Below are positions 19,199 through 29,732 of a stretch of 64,000 nt of DNA, piece by piece. How positions within the stretch are numbered: position 1 is the stretch's first letter; every line of letters starts with the position of its first letter. The DNA lies in NCBI GenBank assembly GCA_022496185.1, contig WTXG01000086.1, positions 1 to 64,000 of the forward strand, given 5' to 3'. The position numbers and the translations under genes were made by a program. This DNA comes from Multifurca ochricompacta (Eukaryota; Basidiomycota; Agaricomycetes; Russulales; Russulaceae). The notes under the pieces are model-generated. The model saw only the letters and a list, made by a program, of their open reading frames with translations, was not told the DNA's origin and searched no databases.

Positions 19199-21782
19199 AT
19201 GTCTTTCATCGCCGCCTCTGCCGCCATTGATGCTTTCGCCTCCCCAATGACCGTCATCGAAAACTTCCCCACCACTCACCCATCTACCCGTCCCTCCTCT
19301 CCCATCGACTATGAAGCCGCAGAAGCCCGCGTCAAGAACCAATCCCCGAACCCAGACGACGACTTCACCCACAGCAAAGAGCCCCACCCCAACGATCTGC
19401 TCAACGGAGAAATTGACGACGAAGCTCCCGAGTTCCCATTCATCCCCAATGTTACGAACCTACTCTTTTCCTGACCCTCATACTGTGCCTCCCCTTTTCC
19501 CACACTTGACTGTCCATTCCCCTCCTCCACCATCTCTTGACCACTTTGGCCCTAGAACCCAGATACCTATGGCCTTGTGCCTAGGACCCCCTTTGACCCG
19601 ATGCCCTTGGCTTGCTGCCTTGGGACCCTACCTGATGCCTGTGACTTGTATGCCCAGGACCCCACCCTGATGCCTGTGACATGACACTCTCAGGACCTCC
19701 CCCCCTTGACACCTGCACCTAACTCACTACTAGTTCAGCTACTGTGCTGATGGCTGCATTCCCTCATCCCCTGATACTTGGCCTCCATCTTGGCCAGCAT
19801 CTGTACCCTGTCCCTGTGGCTGACACCCATGGGATCTCTGACACTGTCCCTGCCAAACCTAACTCTGAACACAAGACGACTTTGGCTTGTACTTACCCCT
19901 CCAGACCACGTGACCTGTAGGCACATGACATGGACTCAAAGCCATGACCTGTCATGTGACCCTTGACCACATGACCTCAGACCATGTGATCCCTTTGACC
20001 ATGTGACCTTGGACCTTGATCATGACCCCTTAGATCATCTGACCCATCAGTCACTTGACCCTCTCCTCCGACTCCTGTGGGAGTATTCCCACACTGATCC
20101 AACTTCTATGGGGCCTGTCATCTCCCCATTCACCCTGTGACCCTGGTGGGAATCCTCCCACACTGATACAACTCCTGTGGGGCTGCCCCACATGACTATG
20201 CTTCTGATAAGGCTTATCCTTATCATGGACTATATTTGACCTCTTATCTATTGGACGATAAGGACTCTGACCCTATCTCTGATTAGCTACAGACCAGACC
20301 CCCATACAGTATATAAGACCCTGTAAACAGTCTGTACGACCCCAGATTTGACCTCTTGTGCCTTCAGCCTAGAGTTTCCCTAGTCACGGAATACAGAGGG
20401 GCTTATTTGCCCTTTTTCATTCTTCATGATCTCCAGAAGGACCCCATTGCCTCTGGCAATGGGTGTGCACTTCTGTTCTGAATCCCATCCATTACCCAGA
20501 TGCTGTTGATGCTCTGGCTTCCCTTCCTTGGCCCTCTCTGACTTTGGTCCACTTGGTGTGCTTCTAGCACTGTGGCCAGGTCCTGTCCCCACTCAACAGC
20601 CTTAGGGGATTAGCTCCCTTTGGCTGACTTGTCCCGTCTCTCTCTGTGCTTGGTTATAGCACAACTTCCTATTCACCTTGAAGCTAAGAGCCTGGCCTTG
20701 TTGTGCCAGGCTTGCTGGAGATCCCGGACCCACAGTGTCGGGTGCCGCGGATGTGGCTGACTAGTGCCGGACTAGTGTCAGTGGGCTCGCGCCGACCGGT
20801 GCACGTCGCACAGAACGCTCCGCTGAGCGTAACACCCAACAACCCCAACTCATCAATGTACTTCCCCCTAGAGATCACGATGGCCGACAGATCTACGGCC
20901 ATCGCCAAATATATCTATTACACCAACGGCGGGATGGATGTGGCGGGATGTATGAGGAAGGATGGACCAGTTTATGGGGCTCCTGTGTATCTGGAAGAAA
21001 GGTATACAGGCCGACTTCATCAGACGCTGACCGATGAACAGTTGGGCCACCTGGCCGCGGAAGATTGCCGTGCCTTCGTGATCGACGAGGTTATGAACAA
21101 TATGAGGCTCCCACGCCTGAAAGCAGAAGTCATGAGGCTGAGGAAGAATATCACGTTACGAAGGACATTGAACCAGCAGTACAAGGAGCACGCAAAGATG
21201 ATGGCCAGGCTGATGAACGGAATGTTCCAGCTGGAGCAGGAGATTGTGGAGATCAGGAAGAGGTTGGAGAAGGGGGACGCGTATCAGACGATCGCTGAAA
21301 GGTACACCGACACTTATGCACGACCCCTTCCCCCCCGGACCTTGGGCGCGGCCCTGATGCTGCTGCTGAGTCGACTTGAGATGCCACGCCTACATGAAAA
21401 CCCCCGTGGAGAAACTTGCTGGCATTGCGACAGCAAGTATCACATCAGTTGGAACTGTCCGCTCAATCGCAAATGGTGTCGCCACTGCCATAGCAATCTC
21501 CACTGGAGTCGACACTGCATCTTCCGACGAGTAGGCGTGGCCCCAACGATCAATAACCCATCGGGATGGTGTGGCAAGTGTCTTTGTCACAACGCTGGGC
21601 ACAAAGAGATCGACTGCCCTATCTACGACATGTGCTGCGCGTGTGGCCAGCGCGGCCCATATGGGTTCCTCCGTACCCATGCCTGTCCACAGGAATTGGA
21701 GTCGTACAGCATGGACGATCGTAATGTAGCTGACGATTACCTGGAGCTGGTTCAGGACGATGATGGTACGAGTCATTTCTAG
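19199..21782 (+). pseudogene. ORF3 of Gyp1-b: coiled coil and zinc-knuckle array, split by a solo LTR
   Basis: Downstream of pol is a third frame beginning ATG TCT TTC at 19199. Removing the L5 LTR and one CCCAA copy rejoins it in frame (FIPN|NPNSSMYF), giving about 397 residues. It has an acidic, proline-rich N-terminus, then AKYIYYTNGGMDVAG and PVYGAPVYLEE, and a charged coiled coil (about 21100-21300). Four cysteine modules follow at 21417-21686: CWHCDSKYHISWNC and CRHCHSNLHWSRHC (both exact CX2CX4HX4C), CGKCLCHNAGHKEIDC (CX2CX6HX4C) and CCACGQ...THAC. A homologue lies in Gyp2-c. Nucleic-acid binding is inferred; I do not recognise a known family. Confidence 0.85.
19450..20834 (+). mobile_element. 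Solo LTR of family L5 inside ORF3
   Basis: 1385 bp, TGTTACGAACC...GAGCGTAACA, flanked by the exact duplication CCCAA (19445-19449 and 20835-20839). It has CAGTATATAAGACCC near 20306 as a Pol II promoter candidate. Repeated CATGTGACC/CACATGACC motifs lie at 19910-20020. Two copies of a 16-nt hairpin GTGGGA-N4-TCCCAC lie at 20077-20092 and 20146-20161. Confidence 0.92.
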
Positions 21783-21813
21783 CCGGGACTGCTAGAACCA
21801 GAAGAGGGGGTGA

Positions 21814-22389
21814 TGTTACAAACCCTGTCTTTACCTGTATTCTTTTTCCTACCCAACGACGATCCCTCTCTACCGCCCACACTTCATTATCAGATCATGT
21901 CTCCATCATGGGATCCATCACATGCCCTGCGTCCATCCCCGTGATCTTCTTATTTGTTTATGTTTGCTTACTGTTATCTTTGTTATCTCGTATCTCCTTA
22001 TCTTTATGACCGGACACTTACTTAATTCCCTATCAGAAGCATGGCTTTACGCCCTCCACTTTCATATATTTGGGCCCACATGACTCCTGTTATCTTATCT
22101 TTAGGCGCTCATTCAATTTCATACATAAGTCCACTGTAGCTACCTTGTAGGCCTCAGACTCGACTTATTGAATACATCGGTGTTTGTCTTCTGGACTTCC
22201 CTTTGAAACCTTTGACTCGATCATCTCAGTGCTTTCGGCACTTTTCCGCTTAACATTGTCTTAGAGAACAGCCTCTTTGACTTTGACTCGTCACCTTTTC
22301 ACTCCAAGGGATCTTATTGGTCTCTTACCTGAATCTCCGTATTACGCTGTCACACAAGTCGTGTGGAACGTCCCGCACCGGATGTAACA
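21814..22389 (+). repeat. 3' LTR of Gyp1-b
   Basis: 576 bp, TGTTAC...GTAACA, preceded by the purine tract AGAAGAGGGGG. Confidence 0.96.
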
Positions 22390-22494
22390 ACCTGCAATGA
22401 ACCCGTGAACCCCAACTTTCTCCTTGAACCTTGACTGGAAGCAGGACTGCTCCAGGAACCCTCATTAACATCCATTGACACCCATCTTGCAGCT
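22390..22494 (+). other. Gyp4 leader remnant
   Basis: Continues the Gyp4 leader from 12384 once the hAT and Gyp1-b insertions are removed. No coding signal is seen. Confidence 0.6.
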
Positions 22495-23814
22495 GTGGCG
22501 ACTTCATTCCCATTCATCCTCCCCACACGATTAACCGACAACGTTGAACCAGAGCTAAAGGGAAACGCACATTGGTTAGAGATCAGACAAGAAAACGCAC
22601 CTTTCCAAGGATACTGGGTTCCCTATAGGACTACCCATATCGCTGTCAACTTCTACCAAGGGACTTGGTATCATGTCCACCCTAATAAAGGACAAATTGA
22701 AGCCATCAGAGTAGCTCCTCACAAAACAGGACTTAACACACCTAGCACCACCAGAACCCCACTAACCGAACAGGTTCTCCAGCTGCTATTCAAAGCCCTA
22801 CCTGTCAATATAGATCCCACAGAAATGATGACCCTTCCAGAACCACAACCTAAACAGAGACAACGTTCAGTTAGTCCAGAAGACCCAGGCGGAGGACCTA
22901 CCATGATACTCGCCACACCTAAAGGAAGCACGACTGGAGGATGAATCGAAGGGGTACCACCCCCATTCTTCGACAGAAACCAAGCGACAGCTGATGACTG
23001 GTGGACCCAGGTAGAGCTTCATATCTTCTTGAACACCGAGGCCACAGTCATGAAGAACGAGATATTGAAAATATCATACATATTGGCCTTGATTAGAGGT
23101 CCCAAAGTTAGCCAATGGGTGACAGAACAAACAAGGTGGTTAGCCAATGTGTCCCACTCCAAAATTCTAGAGCCGCACCCATGGGAGAAGTTCCAACAAA
23201 TGTTCCTGATGGCCTTTGCTGACATAGCTGCAGGACAAAAGGCATTACAGGAATTAGCAAATTTGAGAATGACAGGTGAAATATTGATGACTACATAGCC
23301 AACTTCTGAAGTCTTGCAGCTCAGGCTGAGTTGTACCTGGATGACCCCACAATGCGCCAAAACTTCCTTAAAGGGTTACCACGACAACTTGTACAAACCA
23401 TGGTCACCCAGGACACCCCCCAGACATTTGATGACATGGCAGAATCAGCATGAAAGCATCATGCCAACTGGATCTTTATGCAGCATATGTTTGGCAATAA
23501 AGCACCAATCGGCAATAGAAACAACAACTGAGGGAACAAATTCACACTTCCTCATAGACGTGACCCAAACACGATGGATGTCGATGTCATCAAAAAGGCT
23601 GTTACCACAGAGGACAAAGAACGCTATAAGAAGGAAGGCGATGCTTCGAATGTGGACAGCAAGGACACCTCGTTCGAGATTGCCCAAACAAGACACCTCG
23701 AGTGACAACGACCGCACCAGCTTGGACCACCACTATCACTGAGATCACTCTGACGACTGTGATGGTACCCACTGGATCAACTGAATCCAAATCCGTGATT
23801 GACATTGCAGTGCT
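22495..23814 (+). pseudogene. Gag of Gyp4
   Basis: The N-terminal part (ATSFPFILPTRLTDN...) begins at GTG at 22495 and runs to a TGA near 22942. It continues in frame with FFDRNQATADDWWTQVELHI, a capsid-like region, then a frame change near 23280. IDDYIANF is followed by further TGA stops, and the zinc knuckle CFECGQQGHLVRDC sits near 23645-23690. It is collinear in layout with Gyp1 Gag but strongly diverged. Confidence 0.8.
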
Positions 23815-24403
23815 TGTTACGAACCCCGTCCCTCCCTGTCTTTTCCTTCTACCCAATGACGACCCCTCCTTGCCACCTACTCTCCACTACCAGATCACGT
23901 CTCCATCGTGGGATCCGTCACATGCCCTACTTCCTTCCCCGTGACCGTCTTTGCCTTTGTTTATATTGCTGTACTTATGTTTGGCCTGCCGTTTGCTTAT
24001 CTCTTATCCCTTATCTCTAAGACCAGACACTTACTTAATTCCCTATCAGAAGCACGGCTTTACGCCCTCTGCTTTCATATATTCGGGCCCACATGACTCC
24101 ATACTATCTTATCTTTAGACGCCCACTTGATTACATATATAAGCCCACTGTAACTACATTGTAGACCTCAGACTCGACTTATTGAATTCATCGGTGCTTG
24201 TCTTCTGGACTTCCCCTTGTCCCTTGAATATCTGCCTGTCTCAGTGCTTCCGGCACTTCCCGCTTAACATCGTCTTAGGGTACAGCCTCTAGGACTTTGA
24301 CTCATACCCTCTCGACTCCAAGGATCCTATTGGTCTCTTATCTGAACCCGTTTAAGTACGCTGTCACACAAGTCGTGTGGAACGTCCTGCACTGGACGTA
24401 ACA
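23815..24403 (+). mobile_element. Solo Gyp1-like LTR inside Gyp4
   Basis: 589 bp, TGTTACGAACCCC...GGACGTAACA, flanked by the exact duplication GTGCT (23810-23814 and 24404-24408). It matches Gyp1 LTRs throughout with moderate divergence. Confidence 0.95.
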
Positions 24404-27400
24404 GTGCTTGTGACCACTTTGAAAACAATGACTGACGATCAACACCTAGAGCTACAAAATCAATTCAAGGACAATGAGGATTTTTATATCACTTGAGTGA
24501 TGCAGCCTTCATTCAAGCATTAGTTTTGCACCATGTATTCATTTCACCAATCCAAGCAATGAAAATATCCATTCCTGTACATGGTGTGAAAGAAATGGCC
24601 AACATAGAAGCACTTGTTGATAGTGGTGCAACAGAGAACTTTATTAACTATAGAACAGTTGTCAGATACTGACTCCCAACTAAACAGCTCACAATTCCGA
24701 AGAAACTACGAAACGCAGATGGAACACCTAACACCACTTGAAACATTGATCAATATGTTGACCTTGATGTAATCACTGATGATAAACTTAGATGACATCA
24801 GTTCTATATTGCATCAATTGGGACAGACCAGATGATTTTAGGATATCCATGGTTTGCTGCCAGTAACCTGCCTATAGATTGGACTGAGGACATCTTATGC
24901 AGTCTATCCAACTTAACATACCTGGTGAACACATTAAGCGACTCAATATAGCCCAGGAGCTGGCGATTAAAGCGAAGGATGACCTAGAGTGCTCTTGGGA
25001 TCAGATAGTACCCCTGGAGTATCATTGACATCAGAAAGTGTTCAGTGATCAAGAGGCTCAACGGTTCATGGAAGCCAGACCTTGGGATCATCGGATTGAA
25101 CTAAAACCAGAGGCTCTGGCAACGCTCGACTGTAAGATCTATCCCTTAGGACCAGGAGAACAAGACACATTGAGTAAATTCTTGGAGGAACATTTGCAGA
25201 AGGGGTACATTCAGGAGTCTAAATCCCCATATGCATCTCCATTCTTTTTTATCAAGAAAAAGGATGGAAAGCTAAGACCGGTTCAAGACTATCGCAAGCT
25301 CAATGAGTGGACGATCCGAAACACTTATCCCCTGCCACTCATCCCCGAACTCATAGATTGAGTCTGCGAAGTACCCTATTTACAAAGATGGATGTTCACT
25401 GGGGGTATAACAACATCCGCATTGCCCCCAAAGATCGGTGGAAGGCAGCTTTCAAAACAAATCATGGTCTATATGAACCTAACGTTATGTTCTTTGGTCT
25501 AACAAACTCCCCAGCCACGTTTCAGACCATGATGAACACAGAGTTTAGGGATGAACTTAATGAGCAGACAAAACAGGGAAAGCCTGGTTCACCGTTTACA
25601 TGGACGACATTCTTATTCACACTGATCACGACCTCCGGAACCATCAATCTAAAGTACATCGCATCTTGGATAAGCTCAATAAGTTAGATCTCTGTCTTAA
25701 ATCAGAGAAATGCGCTTTTGAGCAGACGCACATAGAGTATCTTGGACTTATCCTCAAAGGAAATCAAGTACACATGGATCCAATTAAAGTTGAGGGCGTC
25801 GCTACCTGGAAGGTACCCAAAACGGTAAAGGAAATCCAGTCATTCCTAGGATTTTGTCAGTTCTACCAACAATTTATTCAAGGATTCAGTAAGATTGCAG
25901 CACCATTGAATGCCCTCACAAGTGCAAAGAACCCCTGGACATGGACTGCCATAGAACAAGGAGCATTTGATACCCTCAAGCAGCAGTCACCTCTAAACCA
26001 GTATTGATGCAACCAAACTTGAAGAGCCCTTTATTGTAGATGCTGATGCCTTGGGGTAACACTAGGAGCAACACTCAGTCAAAAGGATCAGGAGGGATGA
26101 CTCCATCCTGTTGCCTACTTATCAAAGACTCTTGATGTGACGCAATGAAATTGGGACATCTACAATCGCGAATTGTTTGCAATCATCATCGCCTTTAGAT
26201 CTTGGTGGCAATATCTCCTAGGTGCCAAGCACAAAGTACAAGTATGCACTGATCATAATAACCTCCAGTACTTCAAGGAACCACAAAAATTAAATCGCCA
26301 GCAAGCCAGATGGCTCCAGGAACTCGCTGATTTCAACTTTACACTGGAGCATGTTCCAGGAAAGCTTCACACAGTTGCAGATATGCTTTTGCACCACCAG
26401 ATGCCATCATGGCACAGACGACAACAAAGAAATTACAATGCTCCCATCAGAGTTGTTCATTAAGACGTCTCAATTGGAAAAACACCCATTCCCTAGCACC
26501 CTTGCCAAATGATGTGAGGTACTCCAATGATATCATGATCATGTCCTAGCGGACACCCAGGCATAGACAAAACCACACAAGGGGTGGCATGAATATGAGG
26601 GACACAATCTCAAAGAATTTGTATGCAATTACGTCAGAGGATGTGCTAAATGTCAAGAGAATAAGCCAAAGCTTACGAAGAAAGTGCTGACCTTCCCAAT
26701 GGACTACTGGACAACCAGACCATTTCAATATATTGCTATAGATCTAATTACAGATCTCCCACCAACTGGAAAATATGACGCTGTACTGACTGTGGTCGAC
26801 CAAGGGTGCTCAAAAGCTGCGTGCTTTATACCCTGCTCTAAGGACATCACTGGAGAAGGTGTTGCCACCCTATACTACCATGCCTCTTCCTGTTCTTCAG
26901 AATTCCAAGATGCATTATCTGGATGTGATCCGCGCTTCACATCGCACTTCTCGCGGGCACTGGCAAACACTCTTCAGATCAAACAAAACCTGTCTACAGC
27001 ATTCCACCCTCAAACTGATGGTTCCAGTGAATGTATGAACCTTTGGCTAGAACAATACCTAAGACTTTGGCTAGGCGACAATCAGTATAAATGGCCCAAA
27101 TACTTACCTCTTGCTGAGTACATGCACAACTCGTGGCTGCATGACAAAAGAAGCTCTCTCCACACTCACTAATCCATGGCATGATGTTTGACTGGAAGGT
27201 GGAGATGGGTGAGATGACTGTTCCACAGGTAGACAAGCGATTGTGTGATCTTCAAGACATGTGAACCCACGCAGAGGCTGCTTTTAAGACAACTAAGGAA
27301 CAACCAATCCGCCCACAGCTAGAAATTGGAACACAAGTGTGGTTAGAAGGAAAGCACCTCAAAACACACTTTCCTTCCACCAAACTAGCCCCTTGACAGT

Positions 27401-27757
27401 ACAGACCGTTCGAAATAACAACCTGTATCTCCCCAGTGGCCTATCGATTGAATTTGCTGACACACATGAAGATCCACAACATATTTCACATCGATCTCTT
27501 AACTCCTTATCAAGAAACTGATGCACATGGTCCTAACTATGCAAGGCCCCGCCTGACCTCATCAATCAGGAGGAAGAGTATGAAATAGATGCAATTTTGA
27601 ATCATCGCACACATGGCCGATTGAAAATGTTGCAGTACCTTGTCAGCTGGAAAGGTTACCCAGTGAGTGATAACTCATGGGTAGATGAGGTGGATTGCCA
27701 TGCACCGGACCTCCTCAAGTCCTACAATACCTTGCTGTCACGGCACCAGGGTCGGCA
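24404..27757 (+). pseudogene. Pol of Gyp4: protease, RT, RNase H, integrase, chromodomain
   Basis: Protease has EALVDSGATENFINYRT (about 24610). RT has [37 protein letters not shown] and YMDDILIHTDHD (about 25598). RNase H has NRELFAIIIAFRSWWQYLLG and VCTDHNNLQYFKEP. Integrase has YVRGCAKCQENK, YIAIDLITDLP, SGCDPRFTSHF and TDGSSECMNLW. The chromodomain is near 27570-27730 ([17 protein letters not shown]). At least ten in-frame stops or shifts break it; most stops are TGA. Confidence 0.88.
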
Positions 27758-27893
27758 CCACACTTAAGGAGGGAGTAAATTTCACTGATCCCAGACCCAA
27801 TTCCCTACCTCCACAAAATTTTCTCACTCTGGCTCGCATAAACACACCACATGTCTTTTCTGACCATGAAAGCTAACTAAACCTGTTCCCAGG

Positions 27894-28180
27894 ATGACAT
27901 CTTCCAATTACAACCCTCTTCACCTTGCAGATATGACCATCATCAGGCCAACCATAGAGGCCATCAATGACGCTGCCACTCTAGGAGCCCTCAAGTACCC
28001 CGACAATGCCCCCATGCTTCCCCCAACCCCAACATCATCCACCCCCGCTACCCACTTCACATCTACCATGGAAAATAACCCTACCCAGAACACAACTGAC
28101 TTCATAACACTAGCCAACCATACTCAGAATTCCAAACTGGAGGCTCACGATTGCGTGCTGACCATACTTCAAGGGACTAG
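27894..28180 (+). pseudogene. Small frame downstream of Gyp4 pol, truncated
   Basis: Begins MTSSNYNPLHLADMTIIRPT and stays open to the junction with the Cop1 LTR at 28181, about 95 codons. Its position, and a proline/threonine-rich N-terminus, resemble the start of ORF3 in Gyp1 and Gyp2. Homology is not clear by eye. The 3' part is lost. Confidence 0.5.
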
Positions 28181-28679
28181 TGTAAAACAGGCATGTGCAC
28201 AGCATACTGACTGTGGTAGTTAGCATGTAAGGCTATAAAGACAAGTTACTTCAGAGGTAGAAGAAACTCTATTATACTATACTACACACCTATAAAGACA
28301 AGTTCTATATACAGAGTTAGTCTAGAGGTAGTGATGATAGTAGAGAGGATGACTTACACTTCAGAGGTAGAAGAAACTCTGAAGTGTAGGAGATGAAACA
28401 GACACCCTTATATACCATTCAAGGGATGGTCTGTGCACTGGGAATAAGTCCACAAGTGCTGGACAAAGTCCAAACAACAAACATGAGGGAGAAAGGCCAT
28501 TGGCCACTACAGAAATCACATGTTACAAAGTGTATCAGACAGCTACTGCAGAATGTGAGAAGGAAAGTAATAATGATAGTGTAAAAAGTCCGAGACTCCA
28601 GTATCTAATCTAATCTACAAAGTAGCTAATCTAATCACCTGATGCCTGAAGCATCACCGAACATCTTCTGTGTTCAACA
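28181..28679 (-). repeat. Cop1 LTR at a chimeric junction
   Basis: 499 bp, TGTAAAACAGGC...GTGTTCAACA. The flanks ACTAG and GAAAA do not match, the left side is Gyp4 and the right side is Gyp2-b. No primer site or polypurine tract adjoins it. It marks a recombination or deletion between elements, not a clean insertion. Confidence 0.85.
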
Positions 28680-29217
28680 GAAAATCCCTTGATGAAGTGT
28701 CGGTAGAAATTACAAAAGCCGATGAATGACCTGACATCTTTGGTGCACTGCAGGATGGACCACTCTCGAATGCCTTGTACTTTTACGGGTCCATGCATAC
28801 TTGTCCCCCTTCTAGGATGACACCTAAGTATTTGACAGTCTTTTGCTCAAAGGAGCACTTGGTGGGTTTCAGATAAAGGTCATGTTTTGCCAGGATCTCT
28901 AGTACTTCGTGAACTCGGGTCCAATGATGATGAATGTTGTCTTTTGTAGCCACTAGGATGTCGTCCATATACACCACAACTTCTTCTGTGAGGATTAGGT
29001 CTCAGAAAACATGATTCATCATGGATTGGAAGGTTGCTGGTGAGTTTGTCAAGCCGAAGAACATAATGCTGGGTTCAAAGAGTCCTTGATTAGTCTTAAA
29101 GGTGGCCTTGGGCTGGTTGCCTTCTCAAATACGAATGTTGTTGTACCCCCAGCAAACGTCCATTTTTGAGAACAGGGCTTTGTCGTGCATTTTGTCGATG
29201 ATTTCCGAGATAAGAGG
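28680..29217 (-). pseudogene. RT fragment of Gyp2-b, right of the catalytic motif
   Basis: Reads [20 protein letters not shown], then YMDDILVATKDNIHHHWTRV near 28930-28980 and YLGVILEGGQVCMDP. In-frame stops lie before the catalytic motif. It joins 35752 onward when Cop1-d is removed. Confidence 0.88.
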
Positions 29218-29720
29218 TGTTGACACAGGATGTGTCTGGAGATGCTTCAGGCATCTAAGGTTCGCTTCAGCTGTAGATTAGATTAGATTAGATTTCGGAG
29301 TATCGGACTTTTTATGTTATCTTTATTACACTTCTTTCCTTCTTACTCAGCTGATTAGTGATGGACTTAGTAATGCACAGTAAGCATGTGATATCTCTTT
29401 GGCCAATGGCCTTTATCCCTCTCTGTTTATTGTCCGGCACTTGTGGACTTATTCCCAGTGCGCACAGACCATTTCCCCTGGCCCATGGGTATATAAGGGT
29501 GTCTGTTTCGTCTCTTCCACTTCAGAGTTTCTTCAACCTCTGAAGTGTAAGTCTTACTATACTTTTTACTTTCCTTTGACTAATGTCTCTTGTAGATACT
29601 TGTCTTTCTAGGTCAGTAGTATAGTAATAGAGTTTCTTCAACCTCTGAAGTATACTTGTCTTTCTAGCCTAACCTGCTACTAACCACAGTCAGTATAACC
29701 AGCAGCATCATTGTTTGACA
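29218..29720 (+). repeat. 5' LTR of Cop1-d
   Basis: 503 bp, TGTTGACACAGG...TTGTTTGACA. Confidence 0.95.
29490..29595 (+). promoter_or_regulatory. Cop1 promoter, 5' hairpin and intron-like segment
   Basis: TATATAAG at 29490. ACTTCAGAG (29519-29527) pairs with CTCTGAAGT (29538-29546) where RNA should start, 29 nt downstream. GTAAGT...GACTAAT...TTGTAG (29547-29595, 49 nt) has fungal donor, branch and acceptor consensus. All longer Cop1 LTRs conserve the three parts. Confidence 0.6.
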
Positions 29721-29732
29721 GGTTATGGGCCC
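29721..29732 (+). other. Primer site of Cop1-d
   Basis: GGTTATGGGCCC directly after the LTR is complementary to the anticodon arm of eukaryotic initiator tRNA-Met (GGGCCCATAACC). This is the half-tRNA priming known from Drosophila copia and yeast Ty5. The same site occurs in Cop1-b, Cop1-e and Cop2. Confidence 0.8.

Larger units (their letters stand above)
13546..22389 (+). mobile_element. Ty3/gypsy chromovirus Gyp1-b, complete copy
   Basis: 8844 bp with 576 bp LTRs at both ends and the exact duplication ACCTG (13541-13545 and 22390-22394). The order is LTR, self-priming site, gag, pol (protease, RT, RNase H, integrase, chromodomain), a third frame ORF3, a polypurine tract (AGAGGGGG near 21803) and LTR. 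It inserted across the right edge of the hAT element. A 1385 bp solo LTR (L5) sits in ORF3. Confidence 0.96.
11572..28180 (+). mobile_element. Ty3/gypsy element Gyp4, old host of several insertions
   Basis: It consists of a 5' LTR (11572-12113), a leader interrupted by the hAT element and Gyp1-b, gag from about 22495, a solo LTR at 23815-24403, pol to about 27757 and a small downstream frame. The 3' end is lost where a Cop1 LTR begins at 28181. Many stops and frame changes make it the most decayed gypsy copy here. Confidence 0.82.
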
